DNA of 64,000 nt from Acidobacteriota bacterium (GTDB lineage: Bacteria; Actinomycetota; Acidimicrobiia; Acidimicrobiales; RAAP-2), in assembly GCA_018971185.1 (NCBI GenBank), contig JAGXBH010000005.1, positions 20,566-84,565 of the forward strand, in the 5' to 3' direction. The notes under the pieces are model-generated. The model did not search any database and was not told where the DNA came from. It saw only the letters and a program-made list of their open reading frames with translations. Both the position numbers and the translations under genes were made by a program. Shown here one piece after another: positions 8,367 to 19,512 of the stretch. Each line of letters opens with the position of its first letter. Position 1 is the first letter of the stretch.

Positions 8367-9857
8367 ATGTCGTCGCCCGCCACCCACCGCCACGCCCCCG
8401 ACTGGCTCATACTCACCATCGCCTGCGTCGCGCAGTTCATGGTGGTGCTCGACGTCTCGGTGGTCAACGTGGCCCTGCCGCACATGGGACTGGACCTGCA
8501 CCTGAGCGAGAACAAGGCCCAGTGGATCATCAACGCCTACGTCTTGACCTTCGCCGGCTTCCTCCTCCTCGGCGGGCGCGCCGCGGACCTCTTCGGGCGG
8601 CGCAAGGTCTATCTCCTGGGCATCGGCGTCTTCACCCTGGCGAGCATCGGAGCCGGGTTCGCCCACAGCGGCACCGAGATGATCGTCGCGCGGGCGGTCC
8701 AGGGCCTGGGCGGAGCGATCCTGTCGCCCGCCACGCTCACCATCATCGTGACCACCTTCCACGGCCCCCGACTTCCCAAGGCGATCGGGGCGTGGAGTGC
8801 CGTCGCCGGCGCCGGTGGGGCGGTGGGCGGTCTCGCCGGAGGTCTGCTGACGGGCTACGTCAACTGGCGTTGGGTCTTCTTCATCAACGTCCCCTTCGGG
8901 ATCGCCGCTGCCGTCATCGCTGCGCTGTTCCTCCAGGAACGTCGCAACCAGGAAGCCACCTTCAAGTTGGACGTCACCGGCGCGGTCCTGGTCACGGGTG
9001 GGTTGACCGCACTCATCTATGGCGTGGTCAACACGACCACCTCGAGTTGGACGGCGTCGTCGACGCTCACGTGGTTCTTGGTCGCGGCCATCATGCTCGT
9101 CGCCTTCCTCTACTGGGAGGCGCGCGTCGCGTCGCATCCCCTCGTGCCCTTTCGAATCTTCCGCTCGCGCCCGTTGAGCGTGGCCAACGTCGTGATGCTC
9201 CTCGCGGGAGGGGCGTTCTTCGCGATGTGGTACTTCCTGACCTACTACTTCCAGAACATCCTGGGCTACGACGCGGTACGCGCCGGCTTCGCCTTCTTGC
9301 CGATGGCGGTCGGCATCATCATCGGGGCCCAACTCAGCTCGCGCCTGCTGGTCAAGGTCGGCGTCCGTCCGCTGCTCCTCGTGGGCGCCGTCCTGGCCAC
9401 CCTGGGCTTCTACTGGCTGAGTCTCATCACCCCGACGAGCACCTACTGGGGTGACATCCTCGCCCCCGCGTTCCTGTGCTCCTTCGCCATGGGTTTGCTG
9501 TTCGCACCCCTGGCGACCGCGGCGACGTCGAAGGTGGACCGCGCCGACGCGGGCCTGGCGTCAGGGATCCTCAACACCGCCCGCCAGGTCGGCGGTTCAC
9601 TCGCCTTGGCGATCTTGGGCACCGTCGCCTACGACCGGACCGTCCAGTACGACCACCTGGCGGCGCTCGGGCACCACGTCACCAACGCCACGAAACTCGG
9701 GTTCGTCGCGGGTTACAGCCGGGCGTTCGAGATCTCCGCCGCCATCACCCTGGTCGCGCTGATCGTCAGCGGGGCCCTGCCGACCAAGGTCGGCCACCAC
9801 TCCAGCCACGCCGAGCCGCTGGACGTCGCGGCCAACGCGGCCGGTGCCGGACACTAA
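8367..9857 (+). CDS. MFS drug exporter, DHA2 (EmrB/QacA) family, 14 TM
   Basis: 496 residues with about 14 hydrophobic helices, the DHA2 number. Signatures include VVLDVSVVNVALPHM in TM1 (motif D1-like), GRAADLFGRRKVYLLG (motif A in the loop after TM2) and the motif C region GAGGAVGGLAGGLL in TM5. Such proteins export hydrophobic drugs or metabolites by proton antiport; the substrate cannot be read from sequence. The start ATG 8367 is preferred over ATG 8361 because TACACT (8354-8359) sits 7 nt before it, a leaderless arrangement. It is divergent from ettA with about 75 bases between. No local regulator is present. Confidence 0.9.
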   Translation: MSSPATHRHAPDWLILTIACVAQFMVVLDVSVVNVALPHMGLDLHLSENKAQWIINAYVLTFAGFLLLGGRAADLFGRRKVYLLGIGVFTLASIGAGFAHSGTEMIVARAVQGLGGAILSPATLTIIVTTFHGPRLPKAIGAWSAVAGAGGAVGGLAGGLLTGYVNWRWVFFINVPFGIAAAVIAALFLQERRNQEATFKLDVTGAVLVTGGLTALIYGVVNTTTSSWTASSTLTWFLVAAIMLVAFLYWEARVASHPLVPFRIFRSRPLSVANVVMLLAGGAFFAMWYFLTYYFQNILGYDAVRAGFAFLPMAVGIIIGAQLSSRLLVKVGVRPLLLVGAVLATLGFYWLSLITPTSTYWGDILAPAFLCSFAMGLLFAPLATAATSKVDRADAGLASGILNTARQVGGSLALAILGTVAYDRTVQYDHLAALGHHVTNATKLGFVAGYSRAFEISAAITLVALIVSGALPTKVGHHSSHAEPLDVAANAAGAGH

Positions 9858-9995
9858 CTCTTAATAATTCACCCACCTCGCGACCTCGGTGAGGGCGAGT
9901 AGTCTCGGCAGTTGACACCAACGGGCGCACCGCCGGGTCGGAGACGCGGTGCTCGTGGTGTGGCCCGTGGGCCAACTACAACAAGGGAGATTCAA

Positions 9996-11090
9996 ATGAA
10001 GAGAATTCGTCGCCTCGGCGTGGTGCTGGGAGCCAGTTCGCTGGTCCTGGGCACCGTGACGATCGGCGTTGGAGCGATGAGCGCGACAGCGGCGAGCAAG
10101 TTCAAGGCGTGCATCGTGATCGACACCGGTGGTGTGAAGGACAAGTCCTTCAACCAGTCCGCGTACCAGGGCGGACTCGACGCCGTCAAGGTGAACCCGA
10201 ACATCGCGCTGTCCTACCTGACCTCGACCTCGTCGACCGACTACGCGCCCAACATCACGACGTTCGAGAACAAGGGTTGCGGCATCATCGTGACCGTCGG
10301 ATTCAACATGGATGCGGCCACGGCCGCCGCGGCGAACGCCGCCCCGAACCAGAAGTTCGCCATCGTCGACGACAAGCCCACCACCACGTCCAAGAACGTG
10401 CTGGCGCTGCAGTACCAGACCAATCAGGCGGCCTTCCTCGGGGGTTACCTCGACGCGGCGACCTCGAAGACCCACGTGGTCGCCACCTACGGCGGGATGA
10501 ACTTCCCGTCGGTCGCGATGTACATGAGCGGTTTCGTCGCCGGTGTTCGCTACTACGACCAGACCACCAAGTCCAAGGTCAAGGTACTGGGCTTCACTCC
10601 GGGCAAGGGGAACTGCAACCTGGCCAGCTGCCCCGGGACGGGCTCGTTCGTGGGTAACTTCACTTCCCAGACCGACGGCAAGACGTTCGCGCAGAACTTC
10701 TTCGCCCAGGGCGCTGACTTCGTCTTCCCGGTCGCCGGCTCGGTCGGCCTGGGCTCGGTCGTCGCCGCCAAGCAGGCCGGTGCCGGTCACCAGATCACGT
10801 GGGTGGACTCCAACGGCTGTGCCACTGACCCCACCGAGTGCAAGTGGTATAACGCCACCGTCGCCAAGGGCGTCGAGCCCTCGGTGAAGACGGCGATCCT
10901 GGCGGCCGCGGACGGCAAGTTCAAGGGTGGCGTCTACCACGGCACCCTGGCCAACGGCGGCACGCTGCTCGAGCTGAACACGACCTCGGCCTCCAGCGCG
11001 CTCAAGGCCACGCTGGCCAAGATCACCCGCGGCATCGAGTCGGGCAAGATCTCGGTGCAGCCGTCGGCGTACCCGGCGACGCCCAAGTGA
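9996..11090 (+). CDS. Nucleoside-binding BMP/PnrA-family ABC solute-binding protein
   Basis: 364 residues. A signal peptide (about 1-34, MKRIRRLGVVLGASS then a hydrophobic core ending ATAAS) precedes a Bmp domain starting FKACIVIDTGGVKDKSFN, the conserved PnrA/BMP opening (D-x-G-x-x-D-x-S-F-N). Unlike most PnrA proteins there is no lipobox Cys at the cleavage site. ATG 9996 has a strong Shine-Dalgarno sequence, AAGGGAGA at 9983-9990. Family members deliver purine and pyrimidine nucleosides to an ATPase and two permeases, which follow directly. A long hairpin separates this gene from them, which would give extra binding protein. Confidence 0.92.
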   Translation: MKRIRRLGVVLGASSLVLGTVTIGVGAMSATAASKFKACIVIDTGGVKDKSFNQSAYQGGLDAVKVNPNIALSYLTSTSSTDYAPNITTFENKGCGIIVTVGFNMDAATAAAANAAPNQKFAIVDDKPTTTSKNVLALQYQTNQAAFLGGYLDAATSKTHVVATYGGMNFPSVAMYMSGFVAGVRYYDQTTKSKVKVLGFTPGKGNCNLASCPGTGSFVGNFTSQTDGKTFAQNFFAQGADFVFPVAGSVGLGSVVAAKQAGAGHQITWVDSNGCATDPTECKWYNATVAKGVEPSVKTAILAAADGKFKGGVYHGTLANGGTLLELNTTSASSALKATLAKITRGIESGKISVQPSAYPATPK

Positions 11091-11116
11091 TGTAACCCTG
11101 GCGACACGCCACCACA

Positions 11117-11150
11117 CGAAGGCCCGGGTCCTCAAGGACCCGGGCCTTCG
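11117..11150 (+). terminator. Strong hairpin between the binding-protein gene and its ABC genes
   Basis: A perfect 16-bp inverted repeat (CGAAGGCCCGGGTCCT and its complement) with a 2-base centre lies 27 bases after the binding-protein stop. No U-tract follows. It may terminate partially or protect the upstream mRNA end. The ABC ATPase has its own -10 box just downstream, at 11158. Confidence 0.75.
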
Positions 11151-11171
11151 TGCTGGCTACGATGGGAACTT

Positions 11172-12675
<1,504 letters not shown>

Positions 12676-12683
<8 letters not shown>

Positions 12684-13959
12684 GGTCGTCGCCAACGCCA
12701 CCAGCGACGCCGCGCCCGAAAAGTCGCCGCGGCGGCGCTGGTGGGAGCGGTACTCCTCGACGAGTCCCATCACCCTCACCATGCTCGCCCTCGTGCTGGG
12801 TGTCGTCATCGGGGCCCTCATCATCATGGTCACCTCGGCGACGGTCCTCGACGCGTGGCGCCACAGCTTCCACCACGTCGGCTCGATCGGTAGCACCCTC
12901 AAGATCACCTTCGACAACGTGGCCGCGGCCTACCGTGCCATGTTGACGGGCTCGATCATCGACCCCACCTTGTTGTTCCACTCGATCAGCACCGGTCACG
13001 GGTGGAGCGAAACCATGACGCCGCTCTCCGAGACGTTCACCTACGCCACCCCGCTGGTCATCGCCAGCATCGGCGTCGGCGTCGCCTTCCAGACGGGCAT
13101 CTTCAACATCGGCGCCAACGGCCAGGCCATCATGGGCGGCATCGGCGGCACCGCCGTCGGATCCATGATCCACGTGCCGATGATCATCCACCTACCGCTC
13201 ACCCTGTTGGCGGGGATCGTCGGCGGCGCGGTCTGCGGCTTGGTGCCGGGTGTCCTCAAGGCCTACACCGGTGCCCACGAGGTCATCGTCACGCTGATGT
13301 TCAACTACGTCGTCAACGCGATCTTGATCTACGCCCTCACCTCCACCGCGCTGCAGCTACCCGGTCAGGCGAACGGCATCTCGCGCAACTTCGACGCGTC
13401 GGCCACCCTCGACCCGATCTTCGGGGCGAAGTCGGGCCTGCGCGTCAGCTACGGCATCTTCGTGGCCGCGGCCGTGGTGGTCTTCGCCATCTGGTTCCTC
13501 AAGCGGTCCTCCCTCGGCTTCGACTTCCGCATCACCGGGGCCAACCCCAACGCGGCGCGGGCCTCGGGGATCAACCCCAAGTTCATCGTCCTCGCGCTCT
13601 TCGTCGTCTCGGGGGGTCTGGCCGGACTCGCTGGCGTCGTCCAGGCCGCGAGCACGACCCACTACATCGACAGCGGCTTCCTGGTCGGCTCGGCCGGCAT
13701 CGGCTTCACCGCCATCACCATCGCCCTGCTCGGACGCCTGCAGCCCATGGGCATCGTCTGGGGCTCGCTGCTTTTCGCGGCGCTGGGCGTGGGCGGGCGC
13801 GCGATGCAGGCCGCTACCGGCATCCCCCTCGACCTCGCGACGATCATCCAATCCATCGTCGTGCTCTTCGTAGCGAGCCCGGTCCTGATCAAGGAGATCT
13901 TCCGGCTCCGCAAGGGTGCCCAGTCCTTCCAGATGGCGACCAAGGGATGGAGCTCATGA
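12676..13959 (+). CDS. Nucleoside ABC transporter permease 1
   Basis: 427 residues, BPD_transp_2 (ribose/branched-chain type) fold with about 9-10 hydrophobic helices. A basic cytoplasmic N-terminus precedes TM1 (about 33-58) and a soluble loop follows it (about 60-110). The conserved core reads FNIGANGQAIMGGIG, VIVTLMFNYV and GANPNAARASGI, the last being the coupling segment that contacts the ATPase. ATG 12676 overlaps the ATPase stop (ATGTCTGA), and its own stop overlaps the next permease as ATGA. The two permeases form the heterodimeric channel. Confidence 0.92.
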
Positions 13960-15263
13960 GCGCACGCGTCGACGTGACGACCCCCGAGGCGGCGGTGCCG
14001 GCGGTGCGCGAGCCCGTCGGGCGGCGCCGGGTCATCGGCGCCCTCACCATCGCCCTGGGGCTGTTCATCATCTTCGTCTTCGGATTCGGTTCGGCCGGCG
14101 GCGCGCACTCGGTGGTCGTGTTCAACCCCATCAACCTCTCCTCGGGCGCACCGTGGAACCTGAGCAACCTCACCGTCCTGACGCGGTGGTGGAACGTGGT
14201 CCTCGGGCTCGTCGCCCTGGCCCTGGGGGTCGAGACCTGGGTCCGTCGCCCCGCGGGTGCCCTCGCGCGCTTCGGCGTGGGTGGGGTCATGTTCTTCCTG
14301 GCACTACTGCTCTGGTCCGTGCGTCAACCCGGACCGGCCCCCATCGGGACGATCAACATCACCTCGGTCCTCGTCAACTCCTCAGCGGTGATCATGGTCC
14401 TGATCTTCGGCTCGCTGTCCGGGGTTCTCTGTGAGCGTTCGGGGGTCGTCAACATCGCCATCGAGGGCCAGTTCATCGGCGGCGCGGTGGCCGGTGCGAT
14501 GGTGGACTCGACGACGAACAGTTTCTGGCTGGCGGCGCTGGTGGGCATCATCGTGGGCGCGCTGGTGGGGTGGTTGTTGGCCCTGCTCGCCGTGCGCTAC
14601 ATCGCCGACCAGATCATCATCGGCGTGGTGATCGTCACGCTGATGGGCTCGATCTCGAGCTACCTCAACATCCAGGTCCTGGCGCCCTACCCCAATCTCA
14701 ACCTCGGCAATCAGCCCTCCAACGTGGCCATCCCGCTGCTCTACAAGATTCCGGTGATCGGCCCGACCCTCTTCGACGAGAACATGTTCTTCTACGCGGC
14801 GGTGGCCCTCGTGGCCCTCACCAGCTTCGGGCTCTTTCGCACCCGCTGGGGCTTGCGCGTGCGCTCGGTCGGCGAACACCCCAAGGCCGCCGAGTCGGTG
14901 GGGATCAACGTGGCGCGCGTGCGCTACTCGACCGTCGTCCTCGGCGGCGCCGTGGCCGGCCTGGGCGGCGTGGCCTTCATCGCCACCCAGGGCCAGTTCC
15001 AGCCCGGCATCACCTCGGGTTACGGCTACATCGCCCTGGCCGCCATGATCTTCGGGAAGTGGAAGCCGTCGGGAGCGGTGGTCGCGTCGATCCTCTTCGG
15101 CGTCTCGGCCTACCTCGTGCAGAACCTCCAGAACTCCAACGTGCCGATATCGACCGAGTTCTTGACGATGTTCCCCTACCTCGTGACGATCGCCGTAGTG
15201 GCGGGCCTGATCGGCCGGGTGCGCCCGCCCGCGGCCGACGGCGTGCCCTACCAGCGCGACTAG
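13956..15263 (+). CDS. Nucleoside ABC transporter permease 2
   Basis: 435 residues from ATG 13956 (ATGA overlap with permease 1). Longer readings inside permease 1 are rejected. About 10 helices of the BPD_transp_2 type are seen, with the family elements SGVLCERSGVVNIAIEGQF and RSVGEHPKAAESVGINV (the coupling loop). An extra N-terminal membrane region (about 25-130) precedes the core, as in other nucleoside permeases of this class. The stop TAG at 15261-15263 abuts the convergent kinase stop (15264-15266) with no base between. Confidence 0.92.
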   Translation: MSARVDVTTPEAAVPAVREPVGRRRVIGALTIALGLFIIFVFGFGSAGGAHSVVVFNPINLSSGAPWNLSNLTVLTRWWNVVLGLVALALGVETWVRRPAGALARFGVGGVMFFLALLLWSVRQPGPAPIGTINITSVLVNSSAVIMVLIFGSLSGVLCERSGVVNIAIEGQFIGGAVAGAMVDSTTNSFWLAALVGIIVGALVGWLLALLAVRYIADQIIIGVVIVTLMGSISSYLNIQVLAPYPNLNLGNQPSNVAIPLLYKIPVIGPTLFDENMFFYAAVALVALTSFGLFRTRWGLRVRSVGEHPKAAESVGINVARVRYSTVVLGGAVAGLGGVAFIATQGQFQPGITSGYGYIALAAMIFGKWKPSGAVVASILFGVSAYLVQNLQNSNVPISTEFLTMFPYLVTIAVVAGLIGRVRPPAADGVPYQRD

Positions 15264-16151
15264 CTAGCCGCGACTGCCCAGTCCACCCACCACGTCCGCG
15301 GCCGCGTCCATCGCGTGGCGCAGCGACGTGGCGAGGTCCGCGCCGGTGAGCCGATGCGCCAGGTAGGTCCCGGTCGCGCTGTCCCCGGCCCCCGTGGTGT
15401 CGACCACCCGCCCGCGACGCGCCGCCATCGCGGCCACCTCCTCGCCGCGGCGCGCGAGCGCGCCGTGCGAGCCCCGCGTGATGATCACCTCGCGCCCGTC
15501 GCGCGACAGGGTCGCGAGCGCGGACTCCACGTCGTCGTCACCCGAGAGCGCGAGCGCCTCCTCCTCGTTCGCGAAGAGCATCGTCGCCTCGCGCGTCGCG
15601 TCGCCAAATACCGCCGCGCCGAGTCGTCGCAGCGGACCCACCGAGCACACGTCGACCGAGGTCGTCGCTCGAAGCGCCCTCGCGGCGGCGAACAGCCGCG
15701 CCACGAGGGGACGCGTCATGTCGTCGAGGGCCACGTACCCCGAGACGTGCAGGTGGGTCACCCCCTCGTCCAGCACTGCCGCGACGTCTTCGAAGGTCAA
15801 TCGACTGTTCACCCCGCGCTCGGTGAGCATGGCGCGCTCCCCGCCCTCGGCGACCAGGGACACCACGACACCGGTGGAACCGGGGACGCTCGCCAGTGCC
15901 GCGCGCACGCCCGCTCCCTCGAGGTCCGCTCGCACGATGCGCGCGGCCGCGTCGTCGCCACCGACCCCGACGAAGCTCACCCGGTGCTGCGCACCCCACA
16001 CGGCGGCGATCGCGACCGCGAGATTGGCCCCCGAACCACCGCGGCCGACGCGGACGCTCGCCGGAGTGTCACTGGTCGGGGCGATCGAAGAGAGGGGTCG
16101 CACCACCACGTCCAGGACCACGTCGCCGACGACCACGACCCGCTGGATCAC
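15264..16151 (-). CDS. psuK: PfkB-family sugar kinase, probable pseudouridine kinase
   Basis: 295 residues from GTG 16151, which overlaps the psuG stop as GTGA. The ribokinase fold is marked by GGSGANLAVAIAA near residue 40 and by the C-terminal ATP/catalytic motif VDTTGAGDSATGTYL with the catalytic Asp of GAGD. Alone it could be any ribokinase-like enzyme. Coupling to psuG makes it likely to phosphorylate pseudouridine to pseudouridine 5'-phosphate, the substrate of PsuG. Longer readings through psuG are rejected. Its stop directly abuts the permease stop on the other strand. Confidence 0.8.
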   Translation of the reverse strand: MIQRVVVVGDVVLDVVVRPLSSIAPTSDTPASVRVGRGGSGANLAVAIAAVWGAQHRVSFVGVGGDDAAARIVRADLEGAGVRAALASVPGSTGVVVSLVAEGGERAMLTERGVNSRLTFEDVAAVLDEGVTHLHVSGYVALDDMTRPLVARLFAAARALRATTSVDVCSVGPLRRLGAAVFGDATREATMLFANEEEALALSGDDDVESALATLSRDGREVIITRGSHGALARRGEEVAAMAARRGRVVDTTGAGDSATGTYLAHRLTGADLATSLRHAMDAAADVVGGLGSRG

Positions 16152-17077
16152 GACCCCCCTGAGGCCAGCGCCACGGCGATGCGCGCGCCGAGCGCGGCGT
16201 TGGCGACCACGAGGTCTCGATTGACCTGCACGCTGGCGCCGGCCGTCTGACGGGCGAACTCCGCGAGGATCACCGGCGTCACGTCCTTGCCGCTGGCGCC
16301 GACGCCCTGCGCGTGAGCCAGCGCCGCCGCGAGGGCGTCGTCGTGGGTGCGCGCGTCGAGTTGGCGGTCCTCGTCGATCGGATTCGCCACGAGGAACCCG
16401 GACTGCGACCAGAGTCGATGCGCCGCGAAGGCCGTGGCGGCCACTTCGGGGGACTCGAGGCGCCAGTCGAGTTCGAAGCCCGAGTCGCGCCGGTAGAAGC
16501 CGGGGAACCGTGACGTGCGGTAGCCGGCCACCGGCACCCCGAGCGAGTCCAGACGCTCGAGCGTCGCCCCGATGTCCAGGATCGACTTGACCCCGGAGGC
16601 GACGACGAGCACCGGCGTGCGCGAGAGCGCGGTGAGGTCCGCGGACTCGTCGAAGGTGACATTCGCGCCGCGATGCACTCCCCCGAGGCCCCCCGTCGCC
16701 ATCACGCTGATCCCGGCGTGGTGCGCCGCGCAGATGGTGCCCGCCACGGTCGTGGCCCCGTCGACCCCGGTCGCCACCGCCGCGGCGAGGTCTCGCGCCG
16801 AGAGCTTGGCGCTGTGGCGCCGGGGGTCGGCGAGCTCCTCGAGGGCGGAGGGTGTCATGCCCACGACCAACCTCCCACCCATGACCCCGATGGTGGCGGG
16901 CACCGCGCCGGCCGCGCGCACCGCGGCCTCGCACTCGGCGGCCACCTCGAGGTTCACCGGTGCCGGCAATCCGTGCACCACGATGGTGGTCTCCAGGGCC
17001 ACGACGGCGCCACCCGAGGCGAGGGCGCTGGCGACCTCGTCGGCGACGAGTATCGGTGGAAGGTTCATTGGGTTCAT
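16148..17077 (-). CDS. psuG: Pseudouridine-5'-phosphate glycosidase
   Basis: 309 residues. PsuG cleaves the C-C glycosidic bond of pseudouridine 5'-phosphate to uracil and ribose 5-phosphate. Conserved pieces are VALETTIVVHGLPAP, GVDGATTVAGTICAA, ATGGLGGVHRGA, GVKSILDIGATLE and TSRFPGFY. ATG 17077 has TACACT (17086-17091, minus strand) 8 nt upstream and no Shine-Dalgarno sequence. It is divergent from the CDF-like gene, and the two -10 boxes are only 14 bases apart. With the kinase and nucleoside importer it gives uptake and use of a modified RNA nucleoside. Confidence 0.93.
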   Translation of the reverse strand: MNPMNLPPILVADEVASALASGGAVVALETTIVVHGLPAPVNLEVAAECEAAVRAAGAVPATIGVMGGRLVVGMTPSALEELADPRRHSAKLSARDLAAAVATGVDGATTVAGTICAAHHAGISVMATGGLGGVHRGANVTFDESADLTALSRTPVLVVASGVKSILDIGATLERLDSLGVPVAGYRTSRFPGFYRRDSGFELDWRLESPEVAATAFAAHRLWSQSGFLVANPIDEDRQLDARTHDDALAAALAHAQGVGASGKDVTPVILAEFARQTAGASVQVNRDLVVANAALGARIAVALASGGS

Positions 17078-17118
17078 AGGGGCGAAGTGTACCCGCGGCG
17101 CTGCCTAGGCTCTCTCTC

Positions 17119-17748
17119 ATGGGATCGCACGTCGCCACCTCCTCACCCCGGCGCGCGCTGGCCCTGGAGCGCGCGAGCATCCTCTTGGCGAGCCTCGAGG
17201 CCCTCGGCGCGCTGCTCAGCGGCGTCGTGGCGTCGTCGGTCGCCCTGGTGGCCTTCGGCGCGGACTCACTGATCGAGATGCTCAGCGCGGCGGTGGTCCT
17301 GAGCCAGGTGCGCGTGGAGGTGAGGGGCGAGTCGCGCAACCCTCGCGCAGAGCACCTCGCGCACCGAGCGCTCGGCGCGCTGTTCTTCGCGCTGGCCCTC
17401 TACGTGGCCCTGGGCGCCGGATGGGCGCTGCTCGGTCACCACGTCGCGCGCGAGAACGCTCTTGGCGTGGCCGTCGCGTTGGCCTCGGTCCTCGCGATGC
17501 CCACCCTCGCGATTCTCAAGCGGGCCAACTCACGCGACCTCGGCGCGTCCGACCTGGCGTCGCTGGCCCGACTCATGGGCGCCGACGCCGCCGAGACACT
17601 GCTGTGCGCGACCCTGGCCTTGAGCACGCTGGTGGGCGTGGCGCTCGCGTGGCGACACTGGTGGTGGGCCGACCCGGTCGCGAGCCTCCTCGTGGTCTAC
17701 TTCGCCGCGCGCGAGGGTCGCGAGGCCTGGCGGTGTGCGACGCCCTGA
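17119..17748 (+). CDS. Cation-diffusion-facilitator-like membrane protein
   Basis: 209 residues with about five or six hydrophobic helices and no C-terminal cytoplasmic domain. FGADSLIEMLSAAVVL in TM2, MGADAAETLLC and WWADPVASLLVVYFA resemble the metal-site helices of CDF transporters, with Asp at the expected positions. In canonical members the sites are HD-HD or DD-DD; here the pattern is partial, so transport of Zn/Mn/Co is uncertain. TAGGCT (17106-17111) lies 7 nt before ATG 17119. It precedes cdd by 35 bases. Confidence 0.7.
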   Translation: MGSHVATSSPRRALALERASILLASLEALGALLSGVVASSVALVAFGADSLIEMLSAAVVLSQVRVEVRGESRNPRAEHLAHRALGALFFALALYVALGAGWALLGHHVARENALGVAVALASVLAMPTLAILKRANSRDLGASDLASLARLMGADAAETLLCATLALSTLVGVALAWRHWWWADPVASLLVVYFAAREGREAWRCATP

Positions 17749-17783
17749 GCCGGGACCCCTACGCGGGGAGGTACTGTTTTACG

Positions 17784-18203
17784 GTGAGTGACCCCCGTGA
17801 CGTCCCCTGGAACGAGTTGCGGGCCTTGGCCCGCGACGCGACCACCCGCTCCTACGCGCCGTACTCGCACGTCCTCGTCGGCGCCGCGGCCCTCACCGAG
17901 GCGGGCACCTTCGTCGTGGGCTCCAACGTCGAGAACGCGAGTTACGGCCTGACCCTGTGCGCCGAGTGCTCGCTGGTGAGCGACCTGGTGCGCCGGGGCG
18001 GGGGTCGACTCCGCGCCCTCGCCGTGGTCGCCGGCGACGGGGAGCCTCTGGCGCCGTGCGGGCGCTGCCGCCAGGTGCTCTTCGAGCACGCTGGCGCGTC
18101 GCTCCTGATCGATCGCGGGGTCGACGCCGGCGTGTTCACGCTGGGCGACCTCTTGCCGCACGCCTTCGGACCCGAGGACCTACCCACGAGGAGCACGCCG
18201 TGA
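17784..18203 (+). CDS. cdd: Cytidine deaminase
   Basis: 139 residues, the length of the tetrameric zinc enzyme. It converts cytidine and deoxycytidine to uridine and deoxyuridine. NVENASYGLTLCAECS carries the zinc Cys C59 and catalytic E61, and PCGRCRQVL supplies zinc ligands C92 and C95. GTG 17784 is chosen because TACTGT (17772-17777) is 6 nt upstream and the frame then starts with the normal N-terminus. Longer in-frame readings enter the CDF-like gene. The stop overlaps deoA as GTGA, which phosphorolyses the deaminated pyrimidine nucleosides. Confidence 0.94.
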   Translation: MSDPRDVPWNELRALARDATTRSYAPYSHVLVGAAALTEAGTFVVGSNVENASYGLTLCAECSLVSDLVRRGGGRLRALAVVAGDGEPLAPCGRCRQVLFEHAGASLLIDRGVDAGVFTLGDLLPHAFGPEDLPTRSTP

Positions 18204-19480
18204 GCGCCCATTCCGCCGTCGACATCATCGCCACCAAGCGTGACGGCGCGGCCCTGAGCGACGAGGCGATCGAGTGGGTGCTCGACTCCTACGTCGCGGG
18301 CGACGTGGCGGACGAGCAGATGTCGGCGTTGCTCATGGCGATCTTCTTCCGGGGGCTCAATCCCCGCGAGCTCAACCGTTGGACCGACGTCATGATCGCC
18401 TCGGGTGAGGTCCTGGACCTCTCGCGCCTGTCGCGCCCCACGGTCGACAAGCACTCCACCGGCGGGGTCGGCGACAAGATCTCACTGATCCTGGCCCCCC
18501 TCGTCGCCGCGTGCGGTGCGGCGGTGCCCCAGCTCTCGGGGCGCGGCCTCGGTCACACCGGCGGCACCTTGGACAAGCTCGAGTCGATTCCGGGTTGGCG
18601 CGCCCACCTGAGCAACGACGAGGCCATCGAGCAGCTCGAGAGCATCGGCGCGGTGATCTGCGCCGCGGGCGAGGGCCTGGCCCCGGTGGACCGCAAGCTC
18701 TACGCCCTGCGCGACGTCACCGGCACCGTCGAATCGATCCCCCTCATCTCGTCGTCGATCATGAGCAAGAAGATCGCCGAGGGCACCCACGCCCTGGTGC
18801 TCGACGTCAAGGTCGGCCGCGGCGCCTTCATCAAGTCCCTCGAGCGGGCCCGCGAGCTCGCGCGCACCATGGTCGAGCTCGGCCACGCGCACGGCGTCGC
18901 GACCGTCGCCCAACTGACGGCGATGGACCAGCCGCTCGGACGCGCGGTGGGCAACGCCCTCGAGGTCCAAGAATCGGTCGACGTCCTGCGCGGTGACGGA
19001 CCCGAGGACGTGCGCGAACTCACCCTCTCGCTGGCGCGCACCATGCTCGAACTGGTCGGGATCGACGTGGATCCCGCGACCAGGATCGACGACGGGTCGG
19101 CCTACGACCTCTACCGACGCATGATCGCCGCCCAAGGTGGCGATCCCGACGCCGAACTGGCCCGGGGGTCGCACCATCACGTCGTGACCGCCGCGCACGA
19201 CGGCATCGTCCAGTCGGTCGACGCACTGGGGGTCGGGGTCGCGGCCTGGCGACTCGGAGCGGGGCGCGCGCGCAAGGAGGACCCGGTCAGCGCCGGGGCC
19301 GGCGTGATGTGTCTCGTGCGCGAGGGCGACTTCGTCGTGACCCACCAACCGCTCTTCGAGCTCTTCGCCGACGACGCCGAGCACCTCGAGCGCGGTCGCG
19401 CGAGCATCGAGAACGCGGTGACCCTGGGTGATCACGCCACCGAGGTCGCGCCGATACTCCTGGAGCGCGTCACCCACTGA
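18200..19480 (+). CDS. deoA: Thymidine (pyrimidine nucleoside) phosphorylase
   Basis: 426 residues. It splits thymidine or deoxyuridine into base and deoxyribose 1-phosphate. The family signature SGRGLGHTGGTLDKLES is present (about residues 113-129), as is the phosphate/active-site stretch DKHSTGGVGDKISL (about 80-93) and SSSIMSKKIAEG. A C-terminal PYNP domain (about 340-420) is complete. GTG 18200 overlaps the cdd stop. Pyrimidine specificity (thymidine-only or uridine as well) cannot be told by eye. Confidence 0.94.
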   Translation: MSAHSAVDIIATKRDGAALSDEAIEWVLDSYVAGDVADEQMSALLMAIFFRGLNPRELNRWTDVMIASGEVLDLSRLSRPTVDKHSTGGVGDKISLILAPLVAACGAAVPQLSGRGLGHTGGTLDKLESIPGWRAHLSNDEAIEQLESIGAVICAAGEGLAPVDRKLYALRDVTGTVESIPLISSSIMSKKIAEGTHALVLDVKVGRGAFIKSLERARELARTMVELGHAHGVATVAQLTAMDQPLGRAVGNALEVQESVDVLRGDGPEDVRELTLSLARTMLELVGIDVDPATRIDDGSAYDLYRRMIAAQGGDPDAELARGSHHHVVTAAHDGIVQSVDALGVGVAAWRLGAGRARKEDPVSAGAGVMCLVREGDFVVTHQPLFELFADDAEHLERGRASIENAVTLGDHATEVAPILLERVTH

Positions 19481-19512
19481 GAGTGCGTCGGGGCGTTGAC
19501 TATCCTTGACCC

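Noticed and set aside
13002..15263. A 753-codon frame on the plus strand
   Set aside because: The first 318 codons are a shadow of permease 1. The real gene begins at ATG 13956 with an ATGA overlap.
15264..17339. A 691-codon continuous frame on the minus strand
   Set aside because: Only its 3' part is the PfkB kinase. The rest overlaps psuG and the CDF-like gene in a wrong frame, with Arg/Gly-rich shadow composition.
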